The notes beneath the pieces are model-generated. The model worked only from the letters and a program-made list of their open reading frames with translations, did not search any database and was not told where the DNA came from. From Pseudomonadota bacterium (GTDB taxonomy: Bacteria > Pseudomonadota > Gammaproteobacteria > Competibacterales > Competibacteraceae), in contig JAGTSD010000090.1 in NCBI GenBank assembly GCA_018262135.1, positions 1 through 7,061 of the forward strand: a DNA stretch of 7,061 bases, in the 5' to 3' direction. The translations under genes and the position numbers were made by a program. Within the stretch, counting starts at the first letter, position 1. Every line of letters starts with the position of its first letter. Of this stretch, positions 1 through 5,876 are shown piece after piece.

Positions 1-192
1 ATCGTTGTCTTGCAGGTCGCCCTGGTAGTGGACCAGGTAGTTGATGAAGTAGTTACCGGGGGGAGGCAGGGCGCCGGCCATGAAGTTTTCAGCGCCGAGC
101 GGATATTGCTGGGCGCCCTCGAAAGCCAGGACGGTGGGGCTGGCCAACAGCGCCGGCGTCGCCAGCAACAGGATGGTTTTCAGATTCTTCAT
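1..192 (-). CDS. SphA/MetA-pathway outer-membrane transporter, N-terminal part
   Basis: The first 64 codons of a gene that continues past the window's left edge. The product begins with a signal peptide (MKNLK, then a Leu/Ala-rich core, probable cleavage after VLA at about residue 23). The mature part contains EGAQQYPLGAENFMAG and LPPPGNYFINYLVHY. This start is typical of the SphA / 'MetA-pathway of phenol degradation' family (Phenol_MetA_deg), which are predicted outer-membrane beta-barrels for uptake of hydrophobic aromatics. The ATG at 192 is preceded on the minus strand by GGAGA (201-205) at good spacing. It lies 57 nt downstream of the aldolase remnant on the same strand, which fits a former meta-cleavage operon. 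Family assignment comes from remembered motifs. Whether the rest is intact cannot be seen, and with the operon front lost its transcription is uncertain. Confidence 0.8.
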   Translation of the reverse strand, partial: MKNLKTILLLATPALLASPTVLAFEGAQQYPLGAENFMAGALPPPGNYFINYLVHYQGDLQDND

Positions 193-220
193 TGTTATGG
201 TCTCCTTTCAAAAAGATTGA

Positions 221-241
221 CCCTCTCCCAGCGGGAGAGGG
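221..241. repeat. Perfect 9-bp palindrome, REP-like or terminator-like
   Basis: CCCTCTCCC (221-229), a 3-nt spacer AGC, then GGGAGAGGG (233-241) form a perfect hairpin between the aldolase remnant and the SphA-like gene. On the minus strand a run of five T (211-215 region) follows about six bases after the stem, so it could weakly terminate or attenuate. The CCCTCTCCC...GGGAGAGGG motif is widely dispersed between genes of many proteobacterial genomes, so a repetitive extragenic palindrome is an equally good reading. Confidence 0.6.
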
Positions 242-249
242 CTTAGGTT

Positions 250-580
250 TCAGGCCAGGTCGCCGATTTCCAGGGTTCCCAGGTCGCCGCGCATCTTGGC
301 CATGTCCTGCGCCAAATCCTCGATCATGTCTTCCTGACCGCCGACGGTGCCGCGCCGGCCCAGTTCCACCAACACGTCGCGCGCCGAGACGCCGTACTTG
401 GCTTCCGCGCGCTTGGCGAACAACAGGAAGGAGCTGTACACACGGGCGTAACCCAGGGTCAGCGAGTCGCGGTCGATGCGGATGGGGTGATCCATCAGCG
501 GGGTGACCAGGTCTTCGGCACGTCCATCAGCTTGTAGAGATCGATGCCGGTCTCCACCTCCATGCGGTCCAGCACGGCGG
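250..580 (-). pseudogene. dmpG: 4-hydroxy-2-oxovalerate aldolase, 3' remnant with frameshift
   Basis: C-terminal third of a DmpG/MhpE-type aldolase, which splits 4-hydroxy-2-oxovalerate into pyruvate and acetaldehyde (passed to DmpF) at the end of catechol meta-cleavage. Visible family signatures in order are [18 protein letters not shown], then [38 protein letters not shown] and [14 protein letters not shown], ending at TGA (250-252). All belong to the C-terminal communication domain; the TIM barrel is missing. The gene is doubly broken. Its 5' side stops at the insertion-sequence end near 581. A frameshift also lies near 518-521, where GTG-CCG-AAG is read but GTG-GCC-GAA-GAC is expected, which fits loss of one G:C pair. 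No plausible start remains, so no functional enzyme is expected. A sequencing error could explain the frameshift but not the truncation. Confidence 0.85.
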
Positions 581-918
581 TGAACTAAAGTGGACCCCGA
601 AAAATGGACCAGGGAGTTAGATAGAATGCCACGCAGCGAACGAGGAGATCGACGTAGCAAGAAAGCAGTTTAGCAGCGAGTTCAAAGCCAAGGTGGCGCT
701 GGAAGCCCTCAAGGGCGAAAAGACCATCGCTCAACTCTCGTCGGAGTACGGGGTGCATGCGACCCAGATCAATGCTTGGAAACAACAGGCCCAGGAAAAG
801 CTGCCCGAGTTGTTTGGGCGGGCCGGCGAGATGGACGACAAGACGCGAGCAGCGGAGCAGGACCGCCTGTACCAACCGATTGGCCGGCTGCAAGTGGAGG
901 TGGACTGGCTGCGAAGTT
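581..918 (+). mobile_element. IS3-family insertion sequence, left-end remnant
   Basis: The element starts with TGAACTAAAGTGGACCCC at 581; TG is the usual terminal dinucleotide of IS3-family ends. This is exactly where aldolase similarity stops. A second GGACC-containing motif follows (AAAAATGGACC, 600-610) and then orfA. There is no orfB with the DDE catalytic domain and no right inverted repeat before unrelated sequence starts at about 918-922, so the element is a dead fragment. Target-site duplication cannot be tested because the right end is absent. The subgroup is not resolved by eye. Confidence 0.75.
654..917 (+). pseudogene. IS3-family transposase OrfA, 3'-truncated
   Basis: The frame reads [20 protein letters not shown], then EKTIAQLSSEYGVHATQINAWKQQ, and later LYQPIGRLQVEVDWLR. 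This is the helix-turn-helix plus coiled-coil (leucine-zipper) layout of IS3 OrfA proteins, which bind the element ends and are joined to OrfB by frameshifting. A Shine-Dalgarno GGAG (644-647) sits six bases before codon 654-656, the expected start, but that codon is GTA rather than ATG or GTG. The first usable in-frame start is GTG at 693, inside the HTH. Similarity ends at about 914, where the frame runs into regulator sequence in a different phase. It therefore lacks its natural 3' end and OrfB partner, and is non-functional. Confidence 0.8.
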
Positions 919-921
919 ACC

Positions 922-1335
922 AAATATTCAGTCCGGCACAGCAAGGAAGTGCTCGGTGTCACACCGGAGGTCATGGAGGCGTTGCGGGTCTACGACTGGC
1001 CGGGCAATATCCGCGAACTGGAAAATATCATCGAGCGCGGCGTGATTCTGGCTCACCACCATGGCAAGATCGAACTGGCCGAACTGTTCCCCTCCATGAC
1101 GATTGCTCGGGTCGCCGAACCCGCTGTCCCGTTTCCCACTACCCCGCCGGGCACCCTGGAAGAAACGGTCGATTTGCTGCTGGACCGCAATACTTCACTG
1201 CAAGAGTTGGAGAATCGCCTGCTGGATGCCGCCGTCACCCGCAGCCAAGGCAATCTCAGTTCCGCCGCCCGCCTGCTGGGGATGACTCGCCCGCAATTAG
1301 CCTACCGCTTGAAGAAAAGGGATTTATACCTTTAA
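922..1335 (+). pseudogene. dmpR: DmpR/XylR-type sigma-54 activator, C-terminal remnant
   Basis: About 137 codons from AAA at 922 to TAA at 1333-1335 match the end of an NtrC-class enhancer-binding protein. They contain the end of the AAA+ domain, with the WPGNIRELEN hallmark and IIERGVIL. A linker follows, then a Fis-type HTH (ELENRLLDAAVTRSQGNLSS, then AARLLGMTRPQLAYRLKKR). This pattern is that of DmpR/XylR/PhhR-type phenol or aromatic sensors. The effector-binding V4R domain and the Walker A and B part of the AAA+ domain are missing, replaced by the insertion-sequence fragment. The orfA frame is not in phase with this frame, so no sensible fusion protein results. Its rightward direction, opposite to the aldolase, matches the usual divergent regulator/operon layout. 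The exact breakpoint (917-922) is estimated. Confidence 0.85.
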
Positions 1336-1340
1336 GTAAC

Positions 1341-1380
1341 AAAAATCCCCCGCCGCCGGCCGGGGAGCCTGCGACGGGGG
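1341..1380 (-). terminator. Rho-independent terminator of the acyl-CoA dehydrogenase gene
   Basis: Read on the minus strand, CCCCCGTCGC (1380-1371) pairs with GCGGCGGGGG (1356-1347) with one mismatch in ten, around a 14-nt GC-rich loop. It is followed by A then TTTTT (1345-1341). It lies 38 nt past the dehydrogenase stop. On the plus strand no U-tract follows, so it is not expected to end transcription of the regulator remnant. Confidence 0.85.
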
Positions 1381-1417
1381 AAGAGCCAGGGGGAAGTCGG
1401 CTAGAAAACAGTCAGAT

Positions 1418-3220
1418 TCAGAATGCGTCGATGGGCAGCGTCATCAGCGAGTCGGCGCCGGCCTGAAGCTTGGCCAGATGAGCCATCGTTTCCGGCAACA
1501 TCTTCTCCATGAAGAACTCGGCGCACACCAGCTTGTGCTGGTAGAACGCACGGTCAAAAGTATCGTCGTCCGGATTGGAGAGCTGGTTTTCGCAGATGCG
1601 CGCCACCTGCGCCCACTGATAGCCCAGGGTCACCAGCGCCATCATGTACAAATAATCCATGGACACCGCGCCGCCGTTGTCCGGGTTGGAAATGGCGTGC
1701 TGCATCAGCCACTGGGTGGCCTCGACCAGCCGCTCGAGCGCCTCGGTCAGCGGCTTGACGAAGGGCGACAGCGCGGCGTTGTCCTCGTACTTCTCGCAGA
1801 ACTCGCCGATCACGGCGAACAGCAACTGAATCGCCCGGCCCTTGTTGGCCGGCAGCTTGCGGCCGATCAGGTCCAGCGCCTGGATGCCGTTGGCGCCTTC
1901 GTAAATCTGGGCGATGCGGGCGTCGCGCACGAACTGCTCCATGCCCCACTCGGCGATGTAGCCGTGGCCGCCGAAGCATTGCAGGCACAGGTTGGCGGTG
2001 TTGAACCCCATGTCGGTGAAATAGGCCTTCATCACCGGGGTCAGCAGGCCCAGCAAATCCTCGGCCTTGCGCCGCGTCTCCTCGTCGGGGTGCTTGCGGG
2101 TGACGTCCACCATCAGGCCGGCCCAGCAGGCCAGCGCCCGCGCGCCATCCTTGAAGACCCGGGCCGTCATCAGCATCCGACGGATGTCGGGGTGAACGAT
2201 GATCGGATCCGCCGGCTTGTCGGGGAACTTCGCGCCACGCAGCGAACGGCCCTGCACCCGGTCCTTGCAGTAGGCGACGGCGTTCTGATAGGCCACCTCG
2301 GCCTGGCTGATCCCTTGCGCCGCCACGCCCAGCCGGGCCGCGTTCATCATGATGAACATCGTCCGCAGACCCTTGTGCTCCTCGCCGATCAGGTAACCGA
2401 CCGCGCCATCGTAGTTCATTACGCAGGTCGCGTTGCCGTGGATACCCATCTTCTCTTCGAGGGAGCCGCAACTCACCGCGTTGCGGTCGCCCAGGCTGCC
2501 ATCGGGGTTGACCAGGAACTTGGGCACGATGAACAGGCTGATACCCTTGACCCCTTCCGGGCCGCCCGGAATCTTGGCCAGCACCAGGTGGATGATGTTC
2601 TCGGCCAGATCGTGCTCGCCGGCGGAAATGAAGATCTTGGTGCCGGTGACGCGATAGGTGCCATCGGACTGCGGCTCGGCCTTGGTGCGCAGCAGGCCCA
2701 GATCGGTGCCGCAGTGCGGCTCGGTCAGATTCATGGTCCCGGTCCACTGGCCGGCGATCATCCGGGGCAGATAGAGCGCCTTCTGTTCCTCGGTGCCGCC
2801 GATTTCGATGGCCTCGATGGCGCCGCTGGTCAGGCCGGGATACATGGTGAAGGCCATGTTGGCCGAGGCCATCATTTCGCTGATAGCCAACCCGAGCACG
2901 TAAGGCAAACCCTGGCCGCCGTAATGAGGATCGCCGATCAGTCCGGTCCAGCCGCCTTCGATCAAAGCCTTATAGGCATCCTTGAAACCGGTCGGGGTGG
3001 TGACCTTGCCGTTTTCCAGCCGGCAGCCTTCCCGGTCGCCAACCTTGTTCAGCGGTTGCAAGACTTCCTGGCTGATCTGGGCCGCGCCTTCGAGAATGGC
3101 GGCGATGGTTTCCGGCGTGGCCTCGTCGAAACCGGCCAGCACGCCGTTATAGCGCTCGATCTTGAGCAGTTCGTGCAGGATAAACTGGATATCGCGAACG
3201 GGAGCAGTATAGCTGGGCAT
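1418..3220 (-). CDS. Acyl-CoA dehydrogenase, 600 aa, with C-terminal extension
   Basis: FAD enzyme that introduces a trans-2 double bond into an acyl-CoA and passes electrons to ETF; cytoplasmic. Domains are an N-terminal helical part (1-150), a middle beta domain with the FAD-contact stretch MNLTEPHCGTDLG (163-175) and KIFISAGEHD (195-204), and a helical C-terminal domain with QCFGGHGYIAEWG (414-426). The catalytic glutamate is in YEGANGIQ (Glu441). A further 150-residue extension (AcylCoA_DH_C type) follows. At 600 residues it matches the large subgroup that includes DmdC-like enzymes; the true substrate cannot be read from sequence. The start at 3220 is chosen because AGGA sits eight bases upstream and MPSYTAPVRDIQFILHELL is the usual family beginning. 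The frame is open to 3289 but those residues look non-coding. It stands alone, divergent from livG, with its own terminator. Confidence 0.95.
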   Translation of the reverse strand: MPSYTAPVRDIQFILHELLKIERYNGVLAGFDEATPETIAAILEGAAQISQEVLQPLNKVGDREGCRLENGKVTTPTGFKDAYKALIEGGWTGLIGDPHYGGQGLPYVLGLAISEMMASANMAFTMYPGLTSGAIEAIEIGGTEEQKALYLPRMIAGQWTGTMNLTEPHCGTDLGLLRTKAEPQSDGTYRVTGTKIFISAGEHDLAENIIHLVLAKIPGGPEGVKGISLFIVPKFLVNPDGSLGDRNAVSCGSLEEKMGIHGNATCVMNYDGAVGYLIGEEHKGLRTMFIMMNAARLGVAAQGISQAEVAYQNAVAYCKDRVQGRSLRGAKFPDKPADPIIVHPDIRRMLMTARVFKDGARALACWAGLMVDVTRKHPDEETRRKAEDLLGLLTPVMKAYFTDMGFNTANLCLQCFGGHGYIAEWGMEQFVRDARIAQIYEGANGIQALDLIGRKLPANKGRAIQLLFAVIGEFCEKYEDNAALSPFVKPLTEALERLVEATQWLMQHAISNPDNGGAVSMDYLYMMALVTLGYQWAQVARICENQLSNPDDDTFDRAFYQHKLVCAEFFMEKMLPETMAHLAKLQAGADSLMTLPIDAF

Positions 3221-3311
3221 GAGCGTAATCCTGGGTTGCGTTGGGTAGCGTATTCCGAACCGACCAGCGGACGATTCGCTAATTGACAATCTGGCGCCAA
3301 ATCGGCAGTCT

Positions 3312-3335
3312 CGACCAGTTTTTACAAGACTTGAC
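3312..3335 (+). repeat. Direct repeat copy A
   Basis: CGACCAGTTT, then TT, ACAA, GAC and TTGAC. It matches copy B at 3523-3545 in CGACCAGTTT, ACAA and TTGAC, differing by a few central bases and one gap. Both copies lie in the same orientation in the intergenic region between divergent genes, which would fit operators or an old local duplication. Confidence 0.5.
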
Positions 3336-3367
3336 GATTGGGCGACGGTACATCCACGCGACCGGCG

Positions 3368-3469
3368 TTTTTACAGATTATCTTTTTATTTCAATAACCT
3401 ATGGACAAGCCGCGCCATGATCAAAAGGATAAACGCAAAAATTAGAATAAACACCCTAATCTGAAAAAA
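3368..3469. repeat. AT-rich islet bounded by 12-13 bp inverted repeats
   Basis: TTTTTACAGATTA (3368-3380) and TAATCTGAAAAAA (3457-3469) are inverted copies with one bulged base. They enclose about 76 bp that is much poorer in G+C (roughly one third) than its surroundings. This could be a MITE-like relic, an AT-rich upstream promoter region, or chance pairing in AT-rich DNA. No obvious target-site duplication flanks it. Confidence 0.35.
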
Positions 3470-3522
3470 TGTTCCAGCGATTCAAACCATTGTGGCGCAA
3501 CATCGCGGTTTATGGCGGATTG

Positions 3523-3545
3523 CGACCAGTTTGAACAAAATTGAC
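3523..3545 (+). repeat. Direct repeat copy B
   Basis: CGACCAGTTT, then GA, ACAA, AA and TTGAC. Second copy of the motif at 3312-3335, about 210 bp away and closer to livG. A GATTGGGC word follows copy A directly (3336-3343) and recurs 31 bases after copy B (3576-3583), which hints that a longer duplicated block has since diverged. Confidence 0.5.
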
Positions 3546-3611
3546 AGTTTTCAGGGTGATCACGGCAATTTTGAGGATTGGGCAGGAGCGGGCCTGCGGG
3601 AAATTCAACAG

Positions 3612-3640
3612 GTGGCCGTCCAGCGGCGGACTGCTACAAT
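3612..3640 (+). promoter_or_regulatory. Candidate livG promoter (extended -10)
   Basis: TGCTACAAT (3632-3640) is an extended -10 with TACAAT differing from consensus at one base. The -35 position, 17 bp upstream, is poor (GTGGCC). A start near 3647 would give a leader of about 83 nt before the ATG at 3730. Assigned by consensus matching only. Confidence 0.35.
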
Positions 3641-3729
3641 CGTCCGCGGTTTTCATCAGCCTCCCGGCCATCGCTATCCTTTGGACCGAGCCGCATTCCG
3701 CGCCAACGAACCCTGTCGCAATCCCAAGC

Positions 3730-4497
3730 ATGAGCCTGCTCAGCCTGCAAGACCTGACCAAAAGCTTCGGCGGCCTAACCGCCGTTAACGAGGTGTCTTT
3801 CACCGTCGAGGAGGGCGCGGTCGTAGGGCTGATCGGACCCAACGGCGCCGGCAAAACCACCGTGTTCAATCTGATCACCGGCAACTACCAGCCCGACCGG
3901 GGACGGATTACGTTCGCGGGCACCGTGCTGAATGGCCTGCGCACGCACCGCATCATCGCCCTGGGCATCGCCCGCACCTTTCAAAACATTCGGTTGTTCC
4001 AGAACCTGACTGCCCTGGAGAACGTGCTGGCCGGCTGCCATTACCGGATGCGCTCCGGGATAGCCGCCGCCATGCTGCGCTGGCCAGCCCAGCGCCGGGA
4101 GGAGGAAACCGCCATCGCGGCGGCAGTGCGGGAATTGAATTTTGTCGGCTTGGGCGGGCAGGCGCTTACGCTGGCGAAAAACCTGGCCTACGGCGACCAG
4201 CGCCGGCTGGAAATCGCCCGGGCGCTGGCCACCCAGCCGCGCCTGCTGATTCTGGACGAACCGGCCGGCGGGATGAACGAGCAGGAAACCGAGGCCCTGA
4301 TCGGACTGATCGAACAAATTCGGGGGCGAGGCATCACCACGCTGCTGATCGAACACGACATGCGCCTGGTGATGCGGGCCTGCGAAAAGCTGGTGGTGCT
4401 GGAGTACGGCGGCAAGATCGCCGAGGGGCCGCCGGAGCAGGTGCGCCACGATCCGAAGGTGATCGAGGCCTATCTGGGCGCGGAAGACGAGGCGTAG
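3730..4497 (+). CDS. livG: Branched-chain amino acid ABC transporter ATPase, LivG type
   Basis: 255-residue ABC ATPase that would power the LivHM permease with LivF for branched-chain amino acid (or amide/urea-like) uptake at the inner membrane. Motifs are Walker A GPNGAGKT (36-43), Q-loop Gln85 in ARTFQN, signature LAYGDQRRLEIARAL (152-166), Walker B LLILDEPAG with catalytic Glu177, H-loop His209 in LLIEHD, and a C-terminal BCA_ABC_TP_C-like tail ending IEAYLGAEDEA. Length and the AYGDQRRLEIAR signature favour LivG over LivF. The start at 3730 is where family similarity begins (MSLLSLQDLTKSFGG). No good Shine-Dalgarno precedes it, so translation may be weak. The frame is open upstream to 3541 but is not protein-like there. 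Oddly no livF, livH, livM or binding-protein gene is adjacent: the next gene converges 29 nt away. Confidence 0.92.
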   Translation: MSLLSLQDLTKSFGGLTAVNEVSFTVEEGAVVGLIGPNGAGKTTVFNLITGNYQPDRGRITFAGTVLNGLRTHRIIALGIARTFQNIRLFQNLTALENVLAGCHYRMRSGIAAAMLRWPAQRREEETAIAAAVRELNFVGLGGQALTLAKNLAYGDQRRLEIARALATQPRLLILDEPAGGMNEQETEALIGLIEQIRGRGITTLLIEHDMRLVMRACEKLVVLEYGGKIAEGPPEQVRHDPKVIEAYLGAEDEA

Positions 4498-4526
4498 GAC
4501 CGATTGGCGCCGATGGCGGTATCGGC

Positions 4527-5360
4527 CTACGGTAGCACGTCCTCGCTGCGCAGATGGGATTCCGGTGGTTGTGGCCCCGGTTCGCCGAGCGGTTCGTTGA
4601 CGAACAGCGGGCACGGTCGGGCGCTGGCCCGCCAGCGGTCGGCAAACTCGCCCCAGTGGGGATGTTGTTCCCGGCCTGCCTCGAGGTAATCCAGCAGGTT
4701 TTGCACGCTGGCGTTGTGGCCTCGGGCGCTGACGCGGGTGCTGAAGCAGGCCCAGCGCAGATAGAGCACGTAGGTGTTGAGCACGTCGCCTTCGCAGTAC
4801 TGGTTGATAGCGGCGTAATCGCCGGCGGCGGCCTGATCGGCGACGTTCTCGGCGCGGCCGTTCCACTTGCCCGGCAGACCCAGCGCCTGAGCCGCCTCGT
4901 CCAGTCCCAGCTTGGGCGAGGCGCCGAAGTCGCCCAGCACGTCCATCAGGTCGCAGTGCCAGTTGCTCTCGAAACGGTAATCGTAGCCGAAGCGCGGGTC
5001 GGTGCGATGCCAGTTGAACGCGGTGAGGCCGTGGATCAGCGAACGCTGCTTGAGCACGGCGACATCGAAGCCGCGCCCGTTCCAGGTGACCAGCCGGGGT
5101 TTCTGCTTGTCCACCAGTTGCCAGAACCCGGCCAGAATGTCCCGCTCGCCGCGTTCGACGATGCTGGCCGCGCCCAGCTTGCGAATGGTGTAGCGTTCGC
5201 TCTGCCCGTCATGCTCGATGCGCGCCAGCAGGAAACCGAGCGTGAGGATCTCGTGCTGGATCGGTTTGGCAAAAGCCCCGGGATCGCGGCCCTCGGGCAG
5301 AATCGCCGCTTCGGGGCGGGTTTCGAGGTCAACGACGAGCAGGTGAAGGGGATTGGCCAT
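4527..5360 (-). CDS. Predicted 3'-5' exonuclease, PolB-like (DEDDy)
   Basis: 277 residues matching the 'predicted 3'-5' exonuclease related to the exonuclease domain of PolB' family (DNA_pol_B_exo2). Visible acidic motifs are Exo I VVDLET (Asp11, Glu13), Exo II WNGRGFDV (Asp99) and Exo III YCEGDVLNTY (Tyr188, Asp192), the DEDDy pattern of two-metal nucleases. CDLMDVL (136-142) is also typical. The last 45 residues are Pro-rich and look like a disordered tail. No polymerase domain is attached, so it probably acts alone on DNA or RNA ends; the cellular role is unknown. AGGA six bases before the ATG supports the start. It follows the small protein gene on the same strand after 42 nt, so the two may be co-transcribed. 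It converges on livG with only 29 bp between the stops and no clear terminator. Confidence 0.9.
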   Translation of the reverse strand: MANPLHLLVVDLETRPEAAILPEGRDPGAFAKPIQHEILTLGFLLARIEHDGQSERYTIRKLGAASIVERGERDILAGFWQLVDKQKPRLVTWNGRGFDVAVLKQRSLIHGLTAFNWHRTDPRFGYDYRFESNWHCDLMDVLGDFGASPKLGLDEAAQALGLPGKWNGRAENVADQAAAGDYAAINQYCEGDVLNTYVLYLRWACFSTRVSARGHNASVQNLLDYLEAGREQHPHWGEFADRWRASARPCPLFVNEPLGEPGPQPPESHLRSEDVLP

Positions 5361-5402
5361 CGGCAGTCCTGATAGTCAAAACGGAAATAACCCGGATGTC
5401 GT

Positions 5403-5708
5403 TTACATATCCTCACCCAGGGGGCGGGTAAAGGTATATTGAGCGGGCTCCACGACCAGTTGTTGCGCGGCCTGGCCGGTGCTGCCGTTGATCAGGGTGA
5501 ACGGCAGTCCGACGACGAATACCGCCGCGCCGAGCACCGTCGCGACCAGTCCGCCAGGTCGCGCGATGAGGAGATCGGCGGCGGTCGCATCGGCACTCGG
5601 GGGCGGCAGGTATGAAGGATCGTCTTGCGCGCTGGCCAGACTGGCCGTCAAGGTCAGGGTCGCCGCCAGGATTGCCACGGCGCTTCGCTTGGTGATCGCT
5701 TGGTACAT
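5403..5708 (-). CDS. Small exported or membrane-anchored protein of unknown function
   Basis: 101 residues. A signal peptide (positively charged ITKR, then a hydrophobic core, probable cleavage after ASA at 27) is followed by a short Pro/Ala linker. A hydrophobic segment then covers about 53-73 (GLVATVLGAAVFVVGLPFTL), and the tail is LVVEPAQYTFTRPLGED. The pattern RPxGLVATVLG...LPF...EPAxYTFTRPLG is remembered from short conserved gammaproteobacterial proteins, sometimes loosely labelled 'multidrug transporter'; no function is established. The start at 5708 is preceded by AGAGG at nine bases and places the signal peptide at the N-terminus. The frame extends up to 5786 without support. It is probably the first gene of a two-gene unit with the exonuclease. 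Confidence 0.8.
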   Translation of the reverse strand: MYQAITKRSAVAILAATLTLTASLASAQDDPSYLPPPSADATAADLLIARPGGLVATVLGAAVFVVGLPFTLINGSTGQAAQQLVVEPAQYTFTRPLGEDM

Positions 5709-5741
5709 GGCTTTGCACCTCTCGGTTATGATTCGAGCGTC

Positions 5742-5759
5742 GGTTCCCAGGAAGGAACC
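5742..5759 (-). other. Hairpin in the 5' leader of the small protein gene
   Basis: GGTTCC (5742-5747) and GGAACC (5754-5759) form a six-pair stem with a six-base loop. It lies between the candidate -10 and the start codon, with its near edge 33 nt upstream of the ATG. It might affect message stability. Nothing identifies it as a known regulator. Confidence 0.35.
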
Positions 5760-5771
5760 CCCTCCGTGCGG

Positions 5772-5777
5772 ATTATA
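5772..5777 (-). promoter_or_regulatory. -10 element for the small protein/exonuclease unit
   Basis: A perfect TATAAT on the minus strand, within TTGTATAATCC. The -35 region 17 bp upstream is poor (CAATTT/CCAATT), so the match is partial. Transcription would start near 5765, giving a leader of about 57 nt before the ATG at 5708. Confidence 0.45.
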
Positions 5778-5818
5778 CAATAACAAATTCAGTAAATTGG
5801 ATGGCGCATTCGGTCACT

Positions 5819-5876
5819 GGATTCCGCGGATGGCCTGTTGGATCCGCATCGAAACCTTTCTTGACCCGTGGAATCC
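5819..5876. repeat. Imperfect 11-bp inverted repeat
   Basis: GGATTCCGCGG (5819-5829) and CCGTGGAATCC (5866-5876) are inverted copies with one mismatch (G:U pairing possible in RNA). Inside, GCGGAT and GATCCGC-type words allow a competing hairpin (5826-5847). The right arm overlaps the -35 box of the candidate plus-strand promoter. Function unknown. Confidence 0.45.

Larger units (their letters stand above)
3221..3729. other. 509-bp intergenic region between divergent genes
   Basis: No convincing coding frame on either strand. It holds an AT-rich islet (about 3368-3469) between inverted repeats, two near-identical direct repeats (3312-3335 and 3523-3545) and a candidate livG promoter near 3612-3640. 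Several TTGAC motifs occur (about 3283, 3331 and 3541) but none has a good -10 partner at 16-18 bp. The dehydrogenase promoter on the minus strand must lie here; no clear consensus was found. The size is generous for a simple divergent promoter pair. Confidence 0.6.

Noticed and set aside
250..660. 136-residue intact protein including the upstream part of the aldolase frame
   Set aside because: The first 45 or so residues are insertion-sequence and out-of-phase aldolase sequence; only the C-terminal part matches the aldolase, so it is a pseudogene rather than a gene with a start at 660.
693..1466. 257-codon plus-strand frame covering orfA and beyond
   Set aside because: Only the part up to about 914 is transposase; after that it is out of phase with the activator remnant and reads nonsense, so it is not a real fusion gene.
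1478..3286. 602-codon open frame on the plus strand opposite the acyl-CoA dehydrogenase
   Set aside because: It is an antisense shadow typical of GC-rich coding DNA; the minus-strand frame has complete acyl-CoA dehydrogenase motifs, and the plus-strand translation has none.
4509..4526. GCCGAT/ATCGGC hairpin between livG and the exonuclease gene
   Set aside because: Six-pair stem without a T-tract on either strand; too weak to call a terminator.
3775..4866. 363-codon minus-strand frame opposite livG
   Set aside because: Arg/Gln/Gly-rich low-information translation that overlaps two well-supported genes.
4554..5372. 272-codon plus-strand frame opposite the exonuclease
   Set aside because: Shadow of the DEDDy exonuclease; no recognisable motif, and the real frame has a Shine-Dalgarno and all catalytic residues.
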